Assembly: GCA_002418835.1 (NCBI GenBank)
Contig: DIEX01000015.1
Span: 5,214-69,213, forward strand
Length of the DNA: 64,000 bases
Direction: 5' to 3'
From: Spirochaetia bacterium UBA5763
GTDB taxonomy: Bacteria > Spirochaetota > UBA4802 > UBA5550
The notes under the pieces: model-generated
Told to the model about the DNA's origin: nothing
Databases searched by the model: none
Seen by the model: the letters and a program-made list of their open reading frames with translations, nothing else
Translations under genes and position numbers: made by a program
Shown: in pieces, positions 8,538 through 16,679 of the stretch
Numbering within the stretch: position 1 is the stretch's first letter
How the letters are laid out: every line of letters starts with the position of its first letter

Positions 8538-8930
8538 ACATCGCTTGAGCGGGTCTATCTTCGGTAACATTCATGGAGCGGACAGGACGTCCGGCGACCG
8601 GTGCGTGCGCCGCAGGACGCGGCTTCACGCCCTGCAATAGTATCGGTAAAGCATGACCACGGAAAATTATTGCCAGAGAAAATATTGGTTTACTTAAAAT
8701 ATTTGTTGCATAAAGAAGCCGCTCCGGCACCTGAGGAGCGACGCGCATGGAGGCGCTAGTGCAGCACACCAACAGGACGTTGGTATGTGTGCTGCCAAGG
8801 CTCTCTGCCGCCTGAAGAGCCGCGGGCGACAGGCCAGGACGGCCTTAGTGTGGAACGCTGACAGGATGTCAAAAAAGCGTTCCACTTTCGCGAAGGGGTG
8901 GGCGGCTCCACCCCTTGCAGCAGAAAGTTA
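8538..8930 (+). repeat. Multi-hairpin repeat, copy A (candidate CsrA-binding RNA)
   Basis: Starting 30 bp after the XRE stop, this block folds into a series of hairpins. CGGAC-AGGAC-GTCCG is at 8579-8593. GCCGC-AGGAC-GCGGC is at 8609-8623, with an outer GCGTG/CACGC stem. GCGC-ATGGAG-GCGC is at 8743-8756. CCAAC-AGGAC-GTTGG at 8769-8783 sits inside a GCAGCACA/TGTGCTGC stem (8761-8795). AGGCC-AGGAC-GGCCT is at 8831-8845, and GAC-AGGAT-GTC sits inside GTGGAACGCT/AGCGTTCCAC (8850-8885). Three further hairpins (8720-8740, 8799-8821, 8893-8916) lack the GGA loop. The stems are unrelated in sequence, while the loops and the closing C-G pair are constant. The right boundary at 8930 (CAGAAAGTTA) is set by comparison with copy B. 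Confidence 0.7.
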
Positions 8931-8945
8931 ATGATAGAATAAGTA

Positions 8946-9078
8946 ATCGCAAGACCGCCAATTGTGAGATAGGGATTTTTTTAGTACACGTAAAAAACCG
9001 TTTAAAGCATAAAGTTTTTAAACCACAACAGATTGCCACGTCGCTGGCGCTCCTCGCAAAGACAGAGGCAGATATTCT
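8946..9078 (+). repeat. Interspersed repeat family R2, copy 1
   Basis: This shares with 10,024-10,172 and 18,929-19,062 the order ACCGC..., TAGTACAC.TAAAAA, TTTTAAACCACAACAGATT, then a GTCGCTGGCGCTCC..CGCAA.GACAG tail. The tail resembles widespread small palindromic repeats of the 'cgctcctcgcaatgaca' kind. No coding sense is seen. Confidence 0.6.
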
Positions 9079-9190
9079 CACAACTTTTTTAAAAAAATAA
9101 AAAAATTATTTAAAACTCCCCAACCCCCTTCGTATCTACTACAGGGAGCGGCAATATACTCCCTGAATAAAAAAAGAAAGAGGGAACATG
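9079..9190 (+). other. AT-rich spacer with a 7-bp hairpin
   Basis: CAGGGAG at 9142-9148 and CTCCCTG at 9159-9165 form a hairpin just upstream of an AGAGGGA ribosome-binding-like site. No T run follows on the plus strand, so it is not a plus-strand terminator. Confidence 0.35.
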
Positions 9191-9391
9191 ATGGGTCTGA
9201 TTAAAAAATGGTTAAAAATGCTTTTTAAAGGTTTATCGCGTGAAAGAATACCACAGGATGAAGAGATTGAAAAACCCCCATTGCCATTCACCGCACCCGA
9301 TCCGGGTGCGAGAAAGAGATTTTTTACTGTACATAACTTCTGTAACAAAAATTTTTTCACATTTCTATTCATTCAATCGTATATAGATTGA
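9188..9391 (+). CDS. Possible small protein
   Basis: The ATGATG at 9188-9193 follows AGAGGGAAC, a plausible ribosome-binding site. The 67-residue product opens with a short amphipathic helix (GLIKKWLKMLFKGL) and then loses obvious character. I recognise no family. The 3' end runs into the promoter block of the next operon. It may be real or fortuitous. Confidence 0.3.
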   Translation: MMGLIKKWLKMLFKGLSRERIPQDEEIEKPPLPFTAPDPGARKRFFTVHNFCNKNFFTFLFIQSYID

Positions 9392-9435
9392 TAGATATAA
9401 AGATACTTGACTCAGTAAAAAATGCAGAGTAAACT
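9376..9435 (+). promoter_or_regulatory. Recurrent promoter block, copy 1
   Basis: TCGTATATA begins at 9377, ATAAAGATAC directly precedes TTGACT (9407-9412), and TAAACT lies at 9430-9435 after 17 bp. The same arrangement occurs at 11,259, 19,142 and 25,722. It drives the antitoxin-toxin pair. Confidence 0.65.
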
Positions 9436-9479
9436 CTGTTAATAACATTACGAAAATACAATCTGTCTGAAGAGGTAAA

Positions 9480-9713
9480 ATGACACCGCAGGTAAAGAGA
9501 ATTCTTGATGAGGTAAATAAACTGACTCCCTATGAACGGGCGGAGATAATTGATCTTATCCTGGACAGTTTTGATAATCCTGTTGATAAGGATGTTGAAA
9601 AAGCCTGGGTTGATGAAGCAAAACGCCGGCTTGCTGCATATAGAAATGGAGAAACGGGTCTAAAATCAGAAGAAGAGGTTTTCAGCAGTCTGGTGAGTGA
9701 TAACAAAGAATGA
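9480..9713 (+). CDS. Addiction-module antitoxin component (TIGR02574-like)
   Basis: The 77-residue protein has the pattern of the putative addiction-module family: helical VNKLTPYERAEIIDLILDSF near the N-terminus, the acidic DKDVEKAWVDEAKRRLAAY segment, and a C-terminal acidic tail (SEEEVFSSL). In this family the protein neutralises the ParE/RelE-like toxin encoded immediately downstream. The stop codon overlaps the toxin start (ATGA), implying translational coupling. A strong promoter block lies 45 bp upstream and an AGAGG site precedes the ATG. Confidence 0.8.
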   Translation: MTPQVKRILDEVNKLTPYERAEIIDLILDSFDNPVDKDVEKAWVDEAKRRLAAYRNGETGLKSEEEVFSSLVSDNKE

Positions 9714-10006
9714 AAATCTTTTTTATTGATGAAGCATCAGATGAATTTAGGGATGCAGTTGAGTATTATAATGAACAGCGTCAGGGACTCGGTTTTGAAT
9801 TCGCTAATGAAGTTAAAGCAACATTGTCAAGAATTGGTATTTATCCTGTAACCTGGCCTGAGCTTGAATCCGGTATAAGAAAGTGTATAATTAAGAGATT
9901 TCCTTATGCGCTTATTTATACGATTGAAGATGATCTGATAATTATTCTTGCTATTATGCACATGAAAAGAAAACCGGATTACTGGAAGAATAGAAATAAT
10001 AATTGA
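9710..10006 (+). CDS. ParE/RelE-type toxin
   Basis: The 98-residue protein shows the ParE-like fold signature: DEASDEFRDAVEYYNEQRQG at the N-terminus, then GFEFANEVKATLSRI, the conserved KRFPYALIYTIEDD strand pair, and the ending MKRKPDYWKNR. ParE members poison gyrase and RelE members cleave mRNA; the sequence fits the ParE-like side better, but the target is inference. It overlaps its antitoxin gene by 4 bp. It lies between two copies of repeat family R2. Confidence 0.8.
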   Translation: MKIFFIDEASDEFRDAVEYYNEQRQGLGFEFANEVKATLSRIGIYPVTWPELESGIRKCIIKRFPYALIYTIEDDLIIILAIMHMKRKPDYWKNRNNN

Positions 10007-10023
10007 AATAAGGATAGTAAAAT

Positions 10024-10172
10024 AAACCGCTACACTGCCAGGTGTGAGGTGAGTTTATAGTACACATAAAAATTCTGGTTAATACTTAAAGTGCTTTAAA
10101 CCACAACAGATTAGCTTACAGCTCTTCCGAAGGTCGTCTCAGTCGCTGGCGCTCCCCGCAATGACAGGGTGG
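10024..10172 (+). repeat. Interspersed repeat family R2, copy 2
   Basis: TAGTACACATAAAAA, then TTTAAACCACAACAGATTAG, then TCGCTGGCGCTCCCCGCAAT with GACAGGG and GGGGATACA. It is homologous to 8,946 and 18,929. It fills the space between the toxin gene and the next gene. Confidence 0.6.
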
Positions 10173-10199
10173 GGATACACTGCTTTTCAAAATAACAGT

Positions 10200-10478
10200 C
10201 TAAACCGGTGTTGTAATTATTTTACCTTTAGAATAATCTATCTCAACTTTAAATCTTCTGAAAAAGTCAAGACCGGAAAAGTTTGATTCACCTGTGTATC
10301 TGAAAGCGGCAGATTTTGTCTGAACCGGTCCGCTGTATATGTCTTTTTTATTTTTGGAATGATGTTTAACAATACCGGATTTCAGATGGCCCGTATCATC
10401 TAAATCAAAATCAATAATCAGAAGCCATTCATCAGGATATCTGTTTTTCATTTCATTCCAGGTGAGTTTGTCACCCAT
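10200..10478 (-). pseudogene. In-frame fusion of two neighbouring genes (leader protein and retropepsin tail)
   Basis: The first 69 residues match the intact copy at 18,326-18,556 (LTWNEMKNRYPDEWLLIIDF onward). The last 25 residues (GLDFFRRFKVEIDYSKGKI) instead look like the C-terminal end of a retropepsin-like aspartic protease, a family whose N-terminal half with DTGAP is encoded next to the intact copy at about 18,217-18,339. The simplest reading is a deletion joining the first gene to the end of the second at an FSGL/GL microhomology. The result still has a start, an AGGGAG site and its own promoter, so it may be expressed, but the catalytic DTG is absent. Confidence 0.5.
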
Positions 10479-10515
10479 AGTAAAACTCCCTTTATTCAGT
10501 ATTTATTACTGAGAC

Positions 10516-10565
10516 ATAATATATCTGTAATATTTAACATGTCAAGAATATCAATTTCTGATATT
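10516..10565 (-). promoter_or_regulatory. Promoter with upstream palindrome
   Basis: On the minus strand TTGACA (10,540-10,545) is followed by TATTAT (10,516-10,521) after 18 bp. AATATCAGAAATTGATATT, a palindrome with 7-bp arms, abuts the -35 (10,547-10,565). The whole block is conserved in the duplicate at 18,595-18,643. Confidence 0.6.
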
Positions 10566-10660
10566 AGAAATATTGGAAGATACGTTTTGAGCAGGTGAGG
10601 CCGACTCTGCTACATTCAGAGACGGCATGATTATTTACTGAATGTTAAAAGTTAATAATT

Positions 10661-11074
10661 CTATTCTTCAGCTTTTTCAATTTCTGCAGTGAATAAAGGG
10701 TTTGAATAAACAATAAAATTACCTGTTATAAAAAAGCCGATAAGACAGAAAAGTACACAGGTAAAAACGGCTTCATTGCTTTTTATAAAATCTTCAACTG
10801 CCGGAATGCTCTGTGCGAAACCGATTGTAACAGCGGTGAGAATAAATATCCTCAGTGCCATGGTATATTTCCCGGAATTAACGGAAAGTATTTTCCACCC
10901 CGCGAGTGCTGTAATTATTCCCCCTATGTAGAAGAATATAAAAAAGATACTGTTGTCTTTCAGAAATACATCTATCCCGAACCAGAATATAGCAAAAAAT
11001 ACAAGTATTGTGAGCATCCCCTTGAATCCGGTGTTATTTTTATAGATTTTTATTCTGTCAGCTATTCTTATCAT
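10661..11074 (-). CDS. Four-TM membrane protein of unknown function
   Basis: The 137-residue protein has four hydrophobic segments (about residues 19-37, 43-62, 71-88 and 104-122). It starts with a basic amphipathic stretch and ends with an acidic tail. I recognise no motif. It stands alone, divergent from the gene at 11,410. Confidence 0.55.
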   Translation of the reverse strand: MIRIADRIKIYKNNTGFKGMLTILVFFAIFWFGIDVFLKDNSIFFIFFYIGGIITALAGWKILSVNSGKYTMALRIFILTAVTIGFAQSIPAVEDFIKSNEAVFTCVLFCLIGFFITGNFIVYSNPLFTAEIEKAEE

Positions 11075-11258
11075 TTTTAGTAAATACCTCTCTGTTATTA
11101 AGAGGATACTGTTTGTATAGTTTTATCCGGTAAAGTGTTTTTCCGGTTTGTGATATAAACAGGCGAATAATTTTAAGCTTAGTTTGCGGCCTGTCACGAA
11201 AATTTACCGGGCGCGTACACCTCTCTGTCTAAAAAAATTTTGAATAATTCCCGCCATA

Positions 11259-11318
11259 ATCGTATATAAATAAACCGGTATAAAGATACTTGACTCTGTA
11301 ATAATTGCAGGTTAAACT
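11259..11318 (+). promoter_or_regulatory. Recurrent promoter block, copy 2
   Basis: TCGTATATA starts at 11,260, ATAAAGATAC precedes TTGACT at 11,290-11,295, and TAAACT is at 11,313-11,318 after 17 bp. The TCG-to-TTGACT distance (30 bp) equals that of copy 1. Confidence 0.65.
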
Positions 11319-11409
11319 CCGGTAAGATTATTATAATGCTATGATTCTGAAGCAGTAAACTATTCTGCGTGGTTAGATAAAATAAATGTTATAATAATAA
11401 AAGGTCTGA

Positions 11410-11880
11410 ATGAATATAATAAATACGATTGCCGTGATTATCACATCATTCATCGCGGTTTTTACTTTTTTAAAAGCTCTGATGGAATATGTAAAGCAGG
11501 GGAAACTAAAACGTGCGGAATTGCTGGAAAGATACAGAGGTAAATTCTCAGCCGGGAAGTACTTTTCTGAAATTACCAGGTACATAGAAGAAGATGATAA
11601 ACGGTTAAAGAAAATAGAAAGAGTTTACCGTTATGATTATCTCTGTTTCTTCGAAGAGATTTCGGTTCTGCTGAACTCCGGGATATTCAGAAAGGAGATT
11701 ATATATTATTTCTTCGGATACTATGCGATCAAAACTTCCGAGAGTAAAAATTTCTGGTTTGATATAGATATCGAGAGTGAGTATCTGCAGGAGTTTAAAA
11801 GATTTGTGGATATAATGAGAGATTATGAAGATAAAGTAGTCAGGAACAAAGAGATCAGGATGAGGATGCTGAAGGTCTGA
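11410..11880 (+). CDS. Orphan protein with one N-terminal TM helix
   Basis: The 156-residue protein starts with a single hydrophobic helix (about residues 3-22). The rest is charged and helical and rich in Tyr, Glu and Lys. It resembles DUF4760-like small membrane-anchored proteins in layout only. The recurrent promoter block lies about 90 bp upstream. It is monocistronic. Confidence 0.5.
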   Translation: MNIINTIAVIITSFIAVFTFLKALMEYVKQGKLKRAELLERYRGKFSAGKYFSEITRYIEEDDKRLKKIERVYRYDYLCFFEEISVLLNSGIFRKEIIYYFFGYYAIKTSESKNFWFDIDIESEYLQEFKRFVDIMRDYEDKVVRNKEIRMRMLKV

Positions 11881-12113
11881 TTACCCGGAGCTGTCGGCCC
11901 ACAATAAACAGGGTATCAGAGGAGATTGTAACGATATTGTCGGATAACAGTCGGGAGTATTGTGGCCGTCCGGATCAGCATCCTTTTGAGTTGTTTCTGC
12001 AATTGGAGAATGTACTTCAGGAGAGTTGTGTAAAGCGAATAATATTTCTAAACGGTTTTAAAAAAATATAACACCATTATTGCATAAACGATTCAGCTTA
12101 AGGAGAGTAAGAT

Positions 12114-14153
12114 GTGGAACCCTGCAGATTAACAATTACAGCCGAACCGCTTAAGGCATTATTAAAAACAACTTTTCGTCATGCTTCTGCAACTCGAAGT
12201 GAAGGTGAAAGTATATGGGTGAAAGCAGAAAGAGGTAAATTTACCGGTTTCGGCGAGGGTTGCCCCAGGACCTATGTAGCTGGTGATGATATAGAATCAG
12301 GCATCCAATGGATTAATGACTACTGTTTAAAAAAGGATCTGTCTTTTCAATCTTTGGCGGATTTGGAACAATGGGTTGAAGAGAACGAAAATGAAATAGA
12401 TATTTACCCCTCCGCATGGTGTGCTGTTGAAATGGCACTTCTCGATCTGCTTGCACGAGAGAAATACTTCTCAGTTGAAAGACTATTCGGATTAGATAAA
12501 AACATACTTCGCAGTCAGTATACTGCAGTTATTGGTGATGACAAAACCTGGAAATATTCATCAATGGTTGACCAGTATCTGATCCGTGGATTTAAAGATT
12601 TTAAAATTAAACTAAGCGGAAACTTCGACCGTGATTTAGAAAAACTGAATATACTTGAGACTTTGGCTGAACAGCATCATACTGCTTCTCTTCGTGTCCG
12701 TCTTGATGCAAATAATTTATGGCATGATCGTTGTGAAGAAGCAATAGACTTTACAAAGAAACTCGGGATAGAACGCTTCTTCGCAGTAGAGGAACCTGTG
12801 ACAGCAGGAAATATTGATGATATAAGTTTATACAGCACTTCAATAAATCTGCCGGTCATTCTTGATGAAAGCCTCTGTACGATGGGCAATTTAAATATGT
12901 TTAAAAATGTCCCCGGGAAATATATAGCTAACATTAAAGTATCGAGAGTGGGCGGCCTTATCCGTGCATTGAAAATGATATCTGAAATTAAAAAGCTTAA
13001 ATGGCCTATTATTATCGGGTGTCATGTTGGTGAATCATCATTATTAACAAGAGCCGGGTTGATAGTTTCCTCCGCATCTGAAGAAAGCCTCCTTGCACAT
13101 GAAGGAGCTTATGGTGATTATTTGTTAAAACGTGAACCGGTTTATCCGACGCTGAAATTCGGCCGGGAAGGGATTCTTAATTTAAATGAAGCATATTATA
13201 CCAAAACAGTACATGGTCTTAATATAATAAAACCTGACAATTGGAAAAATGGTTTTGGCTTGCAATGCCGCATGTCATCAGCAGTTGAGGACAAATCCCC
13301 TGAAATCGGTTTTATTGAAATGCCGGATAAATATAAGATTCATTACCGTCGTTGGGGTGCTGCAGAGGGGGAAGATGTAATATTGCATTTACATGGAGGG
13401 ATGAGCCATTCCGGATGGCAGGCTCCGCTGGCAGTAAAATTGCAATCTAAAGACACAAATCTGACTTTTATTGCTGCGGATCGCCGGGGATGCGGTTTAA
13501 ATGATAAAAGAGGTGATCTCGGTTCAGTCTATTCAGTTATTGATGATATACAGCAGCATATCAGGTTTCTTAAAAAAACATTCAACCGGGTTCATCTTGC
13601 CGGCTGGTGTCAGGGGGCTCAATACGCTGTAATAACCGGATGCCGGATGAGAGATATGCTTTCAAGCTTGATACTTTTAACTCCCGGATTCTTCTGGAAT
13701 GAACGGTTCAGATCAGTTTTAAGCATTACTGAAACAGTAATCATGGATATGATAACCGGATTTAAATTAAAACCTGATAGAAATGATGCATGTATTCCGG
13801 TACCTATGGAACCGACTGATTTTACATTAGATGATAATTGGCTTGATTATATTGAAAAGGACCCTTTAAAAACCACATCGGTTTCATTAAAATCCGCAGG
13901 TATCATGGATGAAATTCAGGAAATGTCATGGGAGTCATTACTGCGTAATAAATTGCCGGCGCTTACAATTATAGGTAAAAATGATCGGATTGTTGATAAT
14001 GAAAAGGTTCGTCAAGTGTTAGATGTTATATGGAAGGATAAAAGTTATAATCATATTATAACATTAGAAAGCGGGCATTCTGTACATTTTGAAAAGACTG
14101 ATGAAGTCGCTTCTGAAATAATTAACTTTATAGGAAAAAGAAAAAATATATAA
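12114..14153 (+). CDS. Enolase-superfamily enzyme fused to an alpha/beta hydrolase
   Basis: The GTG start at 12,114 has AAGGAG at good spacing; the overlapping ATG at 12,112 leads to a stop within 7 codons. Residues 1-375 are a muconate cycloisomerase/dipeptide-epimerase-like domain. Its KxK is Lys164-Lys166, the metal ligands Asp198 (RLDAN), Glu226 (VEEP) and Asp251 (LDES) are present, and the second-side Lys275 is in NIKVSR. Residues 400-675 are an alpha/beta hydrolase with HGG oxyanion loop, a nucleophile elbow GWCQG and a late GHSVHFE histidine. The nucleophile is Cys499 instead of Ser, as in dienelactone hydrolases. Both halves look catalytically complete. The fusion suggests sequential chemistry, such as isomerisation then hydrolysis or acyl transfer; the substrate is unknown. 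The next gene follows after 36 bp. Confidence 0.75.
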   Translation: MEPCRLTITAEPLKALLKTTFRHASATRSEGESIWVKAERGKFTGFGEGCPRTYVAGDDIESGIQWINDYCLKKDLSFQSLADLEQWVEENENEIDIYPSAWCAVEMALLDLLAREKYFSVERLFGLDKNILRSQYTAVIGDDKTWKYSSMVDQYLIRGFKDFKIKLSGNFDRDLEKLNILETLAEQHHTASLRVRLDANNLWHDRCEEAIDFTKKLGIERFFAVEEPVTAGNIDDISLYSTSINLPVILDESLCTMGNLNMFKNVPGKYIANIKVSRVGGLIRALKMISEIKKLKWPIIIGCHVGESSLLTRAGLIVSSASEESLLAHEGAYGDYLLKREPVYPTLKFGREGILNLNEAYYTKTVHGLNIIKPDNWKNGFGLQCRMSSAVEDKSPEIGFIEMPDKYKIHYRRWGAAEGEDVILHLHGGMSHSGWQAPLAVKLQSKDTNLTFIAADRRGCGLNDKRGDLGSVYSVIDDIQQHIRFLKKTFNRVHLAGWCQGAQYAVITGCRMRDMLSSLILLTPGFFWNERFRSVLSITETVIMDMITGFKLKPDRNDACIPVPMEPTDFTLDDNWLDYIEKDPLKTTSVSLKSAGIMDEIQEMSWESLLRNKLPALTIIGKNDRIVDNEKVRQVLDVIWKDKSYNHIITLESGHSVHFEKTDEVASEIINFIGKRKNI

Positions 14154-14189
14154 CCGGAGAATGAACGAAAAATGTTCTAAGCAGCTGAT

Positions 14190-16256
14190 ATGAACAAGGA
14201 GCATAGTGAAAACAAACCACTGATCACTTCACTGGGTTTTCATCCTCAAACGCTTATTCAGCATATTGCCCCCGATAATACTATCAGTCAAAGAGAGCTT
14301 ATTAATTTATGGAATCGTCTTCACTTCACCGATTGTATGGTCGATATAGTTGTTTATCACCTCAAATTTCAAAAACACTTCATCATAAAAGCTTATCCAG
14401 ACCCATACAGCAGCAATGTATTGACTTGCAGATTTCCTGAAGAAAGCCTTGAATTTATAGCAGAAGCCAGTTTTTTATATATTCTTCTAGTGAATAATCC
14501 TGAAGTATCTCTTTCCATTATTAAAATTCGTGACCTTCAACAGGAGCAGCTTTCATTTTACATTCCTGAGAAGGTATATAGATTGAAACGACGTATAACA
14601 GGAAGATATCTCTGCGAAGGTATTCACGCATCAATCACCCGGGATGGATTTAGGGCAGAGGGACGATTGACTGATTTCAGCTCAATGTCTTTTGCTGTCA
14701 TTATCAACCCGGAGAATATACAATCTTTAGAGCATTTTAAAACGGATTGCTTAACGGAGATTAATTTATACCGGAACAGCCAGATTATTTTTTCATCAAT
14801 TTGTCAGTATATCCGTATATCTGATAGTGTTATTGTTTTTTCCAGGCCATCAAAGCAGCAGGACTATCCCGTTCGGAAGATACTGCGTTATCCATATGCC
14901 CGGCTAAAGCCATTACCGGTAGTCAGATTTTTTCACCCCATTATAAAAAAAAATATCGAAATGGATGTTCATGAATTATCGGTTTTCAATTTTTCAGTCA
15001 ATGTCTCATCGGATGAAGATGTATTTATGGCAGGCATGATTATACCGGAACTTTCAATTATATTTAAAAGTGATTTAATAATAAAATGCAAAACCCGTAT
15101 TAGTAGCCGGATTGCGACAAAGAAGTATATTAGCTATGAATTCAGAATTCTTGATATGGATTTGAATTCTTATAATAGACTGGACAGTATAATAATGAAC
15201 TCCATTATTCCCAATGTTCATTATTCCGCAAAACTTAATGTAGAAAGATTGTTTGAACTATTATTTGACAGCGGTTTTATTTATCACACCAAATATCAAT
15301 CGATACAGAATCAGCGGCAATCAATAAAAGAAACCTTTAGAATTCTTTATGAAGATAATCCTGATATTATTACACATGCAACTTATCAGCAAAACGGGCG
15401 CATATACGGACATGTTTCAATGGTAAGAGCTTATGGACAGTCATGGATGGCTCATCACCTTGCTGCCATACCTTTTAATAAAAAAAGAACCGGATTGCTT
15501 ATGCTGAAGCCTATGGCCCTTCATTTTAACGGGTTTAATCAATTACCTTCTGTCGAGATAAAATATTTAATGATCTATTATCGTCCGGATAATAGTTTTC
15601 CGGATCATTTCTTTGGCGGTTTTTCAAAACAATTTCATCAGCCTGATGCATGCTCAATTGACGTATTCGCATATCTTAATTATCCTGTTTTTCAGTTTAT
15701 GCAACCTCTACCGTGTGGATGGTCATTATCATTCTGTACTAATGAAGATTTGTTTGAAGTAAGTCAATTTTATAAAAAGACTTCAGGTGGTATTCTTTTT
15801 GATGCTTTATTCTCTGATAAGGATGATAGTGATTATCTATCAAAAAAATATGCAAGGTATGGATTGAATCGTACTTATCAGAAATTTTCACTTAAACAAA
15901 ATGATAAAATTAAAGCTGTAATTATTGTAAATCATTCTGATCCTGGATTGAGTTTGTCAGACTTTTTGAATGGAATCAAGGTTATAGTAAACGATCCTGA
16001 TGGATTATTATGGGATATTTTATCAGCAGCTGTCTCTCAATTATCCAGGGAGTATACTTCAGAAAGTTTTCCTCTTCTCGTTTATCCTTCAAATTATCTG
16101 GAGCAAGAAGGAATATCATTCGACAAGAAGTATAATCTGCTTATTATTAATATAAAATACGCATCAGATTTCAGTGAATACATGTTAAAAAACACAAAAG
16201 TAAATTTAAGAAATATTATCCGTTATGTTGTTTTTAAATATCTAAAGTCCAGGTAG
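14190..16256 (+). CDS. PilZ-like protein of unknown enzymatic function
   Basis: The 688-residue protein has a PilZ-like segment at about residues 133-175: RRITGRY, then a downstream DFSSMSF that replaces the usual D/NxSxxG. A second similar region may lie at about 225-300. The C-terminal half (about 345-680) contains an acetyltransferase-like stretch (GHVSMVRAYGQSWMAHHLAA) but I cannot place it firmly. The c-di-GMP-binding RxxxR is present, but the second motif lacks its glycine, so binding is uncertain. It is 36 bp downstream of the enolase-hydrolase fusion and probably co-transcribed, which suggests a joint biosynthetic or envelope-modification role. Confidence 0.5.
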   Translation: MNKEHSENKPLITSLGFHPQTLIQHIAPDNTISQRELINLWNRLHFTDCMVDIVVYHLKFQKHFIIKAYPDPYSSNVLTCRFPEESLEFIAEASFLYILLVNNPEVSLSIIKIRDLQQEQLSFYIPEKVYRLKRRITGRYLCEGIHASITRDGFRAEGRLTDFSSMSFAVIINPENIQSLEHFKTDCLTEINLYRNSQIIFSSICQYIRISDSVIVFSRPSKQQDYPVRKILRYPYARLKPLPVVRFFHPIIKKNIEMDVHELSVFNFSVNVSSDEDVFMAGMIIPELSIIFKSDLIIKCKTRISSRIATKKYISYEFRILDMDLNSYNRLDSIIMNSIIPNVHYSAKLNVERLFELLFDSGFIYHTKYQSIQNQRQSIKETFRILYEDNPDIITHATYQQNGRIYGHVSMVRAYGQSWMAHHLAAIPFNKKRTGLLMLKPMALHFNGFNQLPSVEIKYLMIYYRPDNSFPDHFFGGFSKQFHQPDACSIDVFAYLNYPVFQFMQPLPCGWSLSFCTNEDLFEVSQFYKKTSGGILFDALFSDKDDSDYLSKKYARYGLNRTYQKFSLKQNDKIKAVIIVNHSDPGLSLSDFLNGIKVIVNDPDGLLWDILSAAVSQLSREYTSESFPLLVYPSNYLEQEGISFDKKYNLLIINIKYASDFSEYMLKNTKVNLRNIIRYVVFKYLKSR

Positions 16257-16309
16257 TTTTTAAAAATAATGTGCGGCAGTTTTATGATGAATAATCATCA
16301 AATGAAAAT

Positions 16310-16459
16310 TCAATTAAGAAATTTTTTCAGGTCATGATAATTGTCAGAATTCGAAGGCATAGATACAATGATGTCAAAATCACTCCGTACTGTCTGATCA
16401 CCTGTCGCGTAAGATCCGAATAGTCCGAATCTGGTAACATTATATTTCTGTTTTAACAA
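16310..16459 (-). pseudogene. Truncated MNT-type nucleotidyltransferase
   Basis: On the minus strand a TTG at 16,459 opens a 49-codon frame reading LLKQKYNVTRFGLFGSYATG and then DQTVRSDFDIIVSMPSN before a stop. GSYATG...SDFDI is the catalytic GSxxxG...D.D core of minimal nucleotidyltransferases, the antitoxin half of HEPN-MNT modules. The usual protein is about 100 residues, so the C-terminal half is gone, and no HEPN partner is present. It is a decayed remnant on the flank of repeat copy D. Confidence 0.6.
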
Positions 16460-16679
16460 GGATTTATTTTCTGTTTATTCATCATGTCATTAATTTATTT
16501 ATTTCGTATTTTTCAGTATTTATTTACTTATCATTTTATTATATAATATATGGATATATATTCAGTACCATGTCAAGCAGTGTTTGGAACAGGAACAATA
16601 TGTATACTTCCGGTATAAATAACCGCCTGCGAACGCTTAACAGTATGTTAAAATTGAGTTTGCCTAATGCATCCGTGTA

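Noticed and set aside
8538..8930. Integron attC sites as an explanation of the repeats between small genes
   Set aside because: No GTTRRRY/RYYYAAC core pairs bracket the genes, there is no integrase, and the copies sit within or beside genes on both strands rather than after each one.
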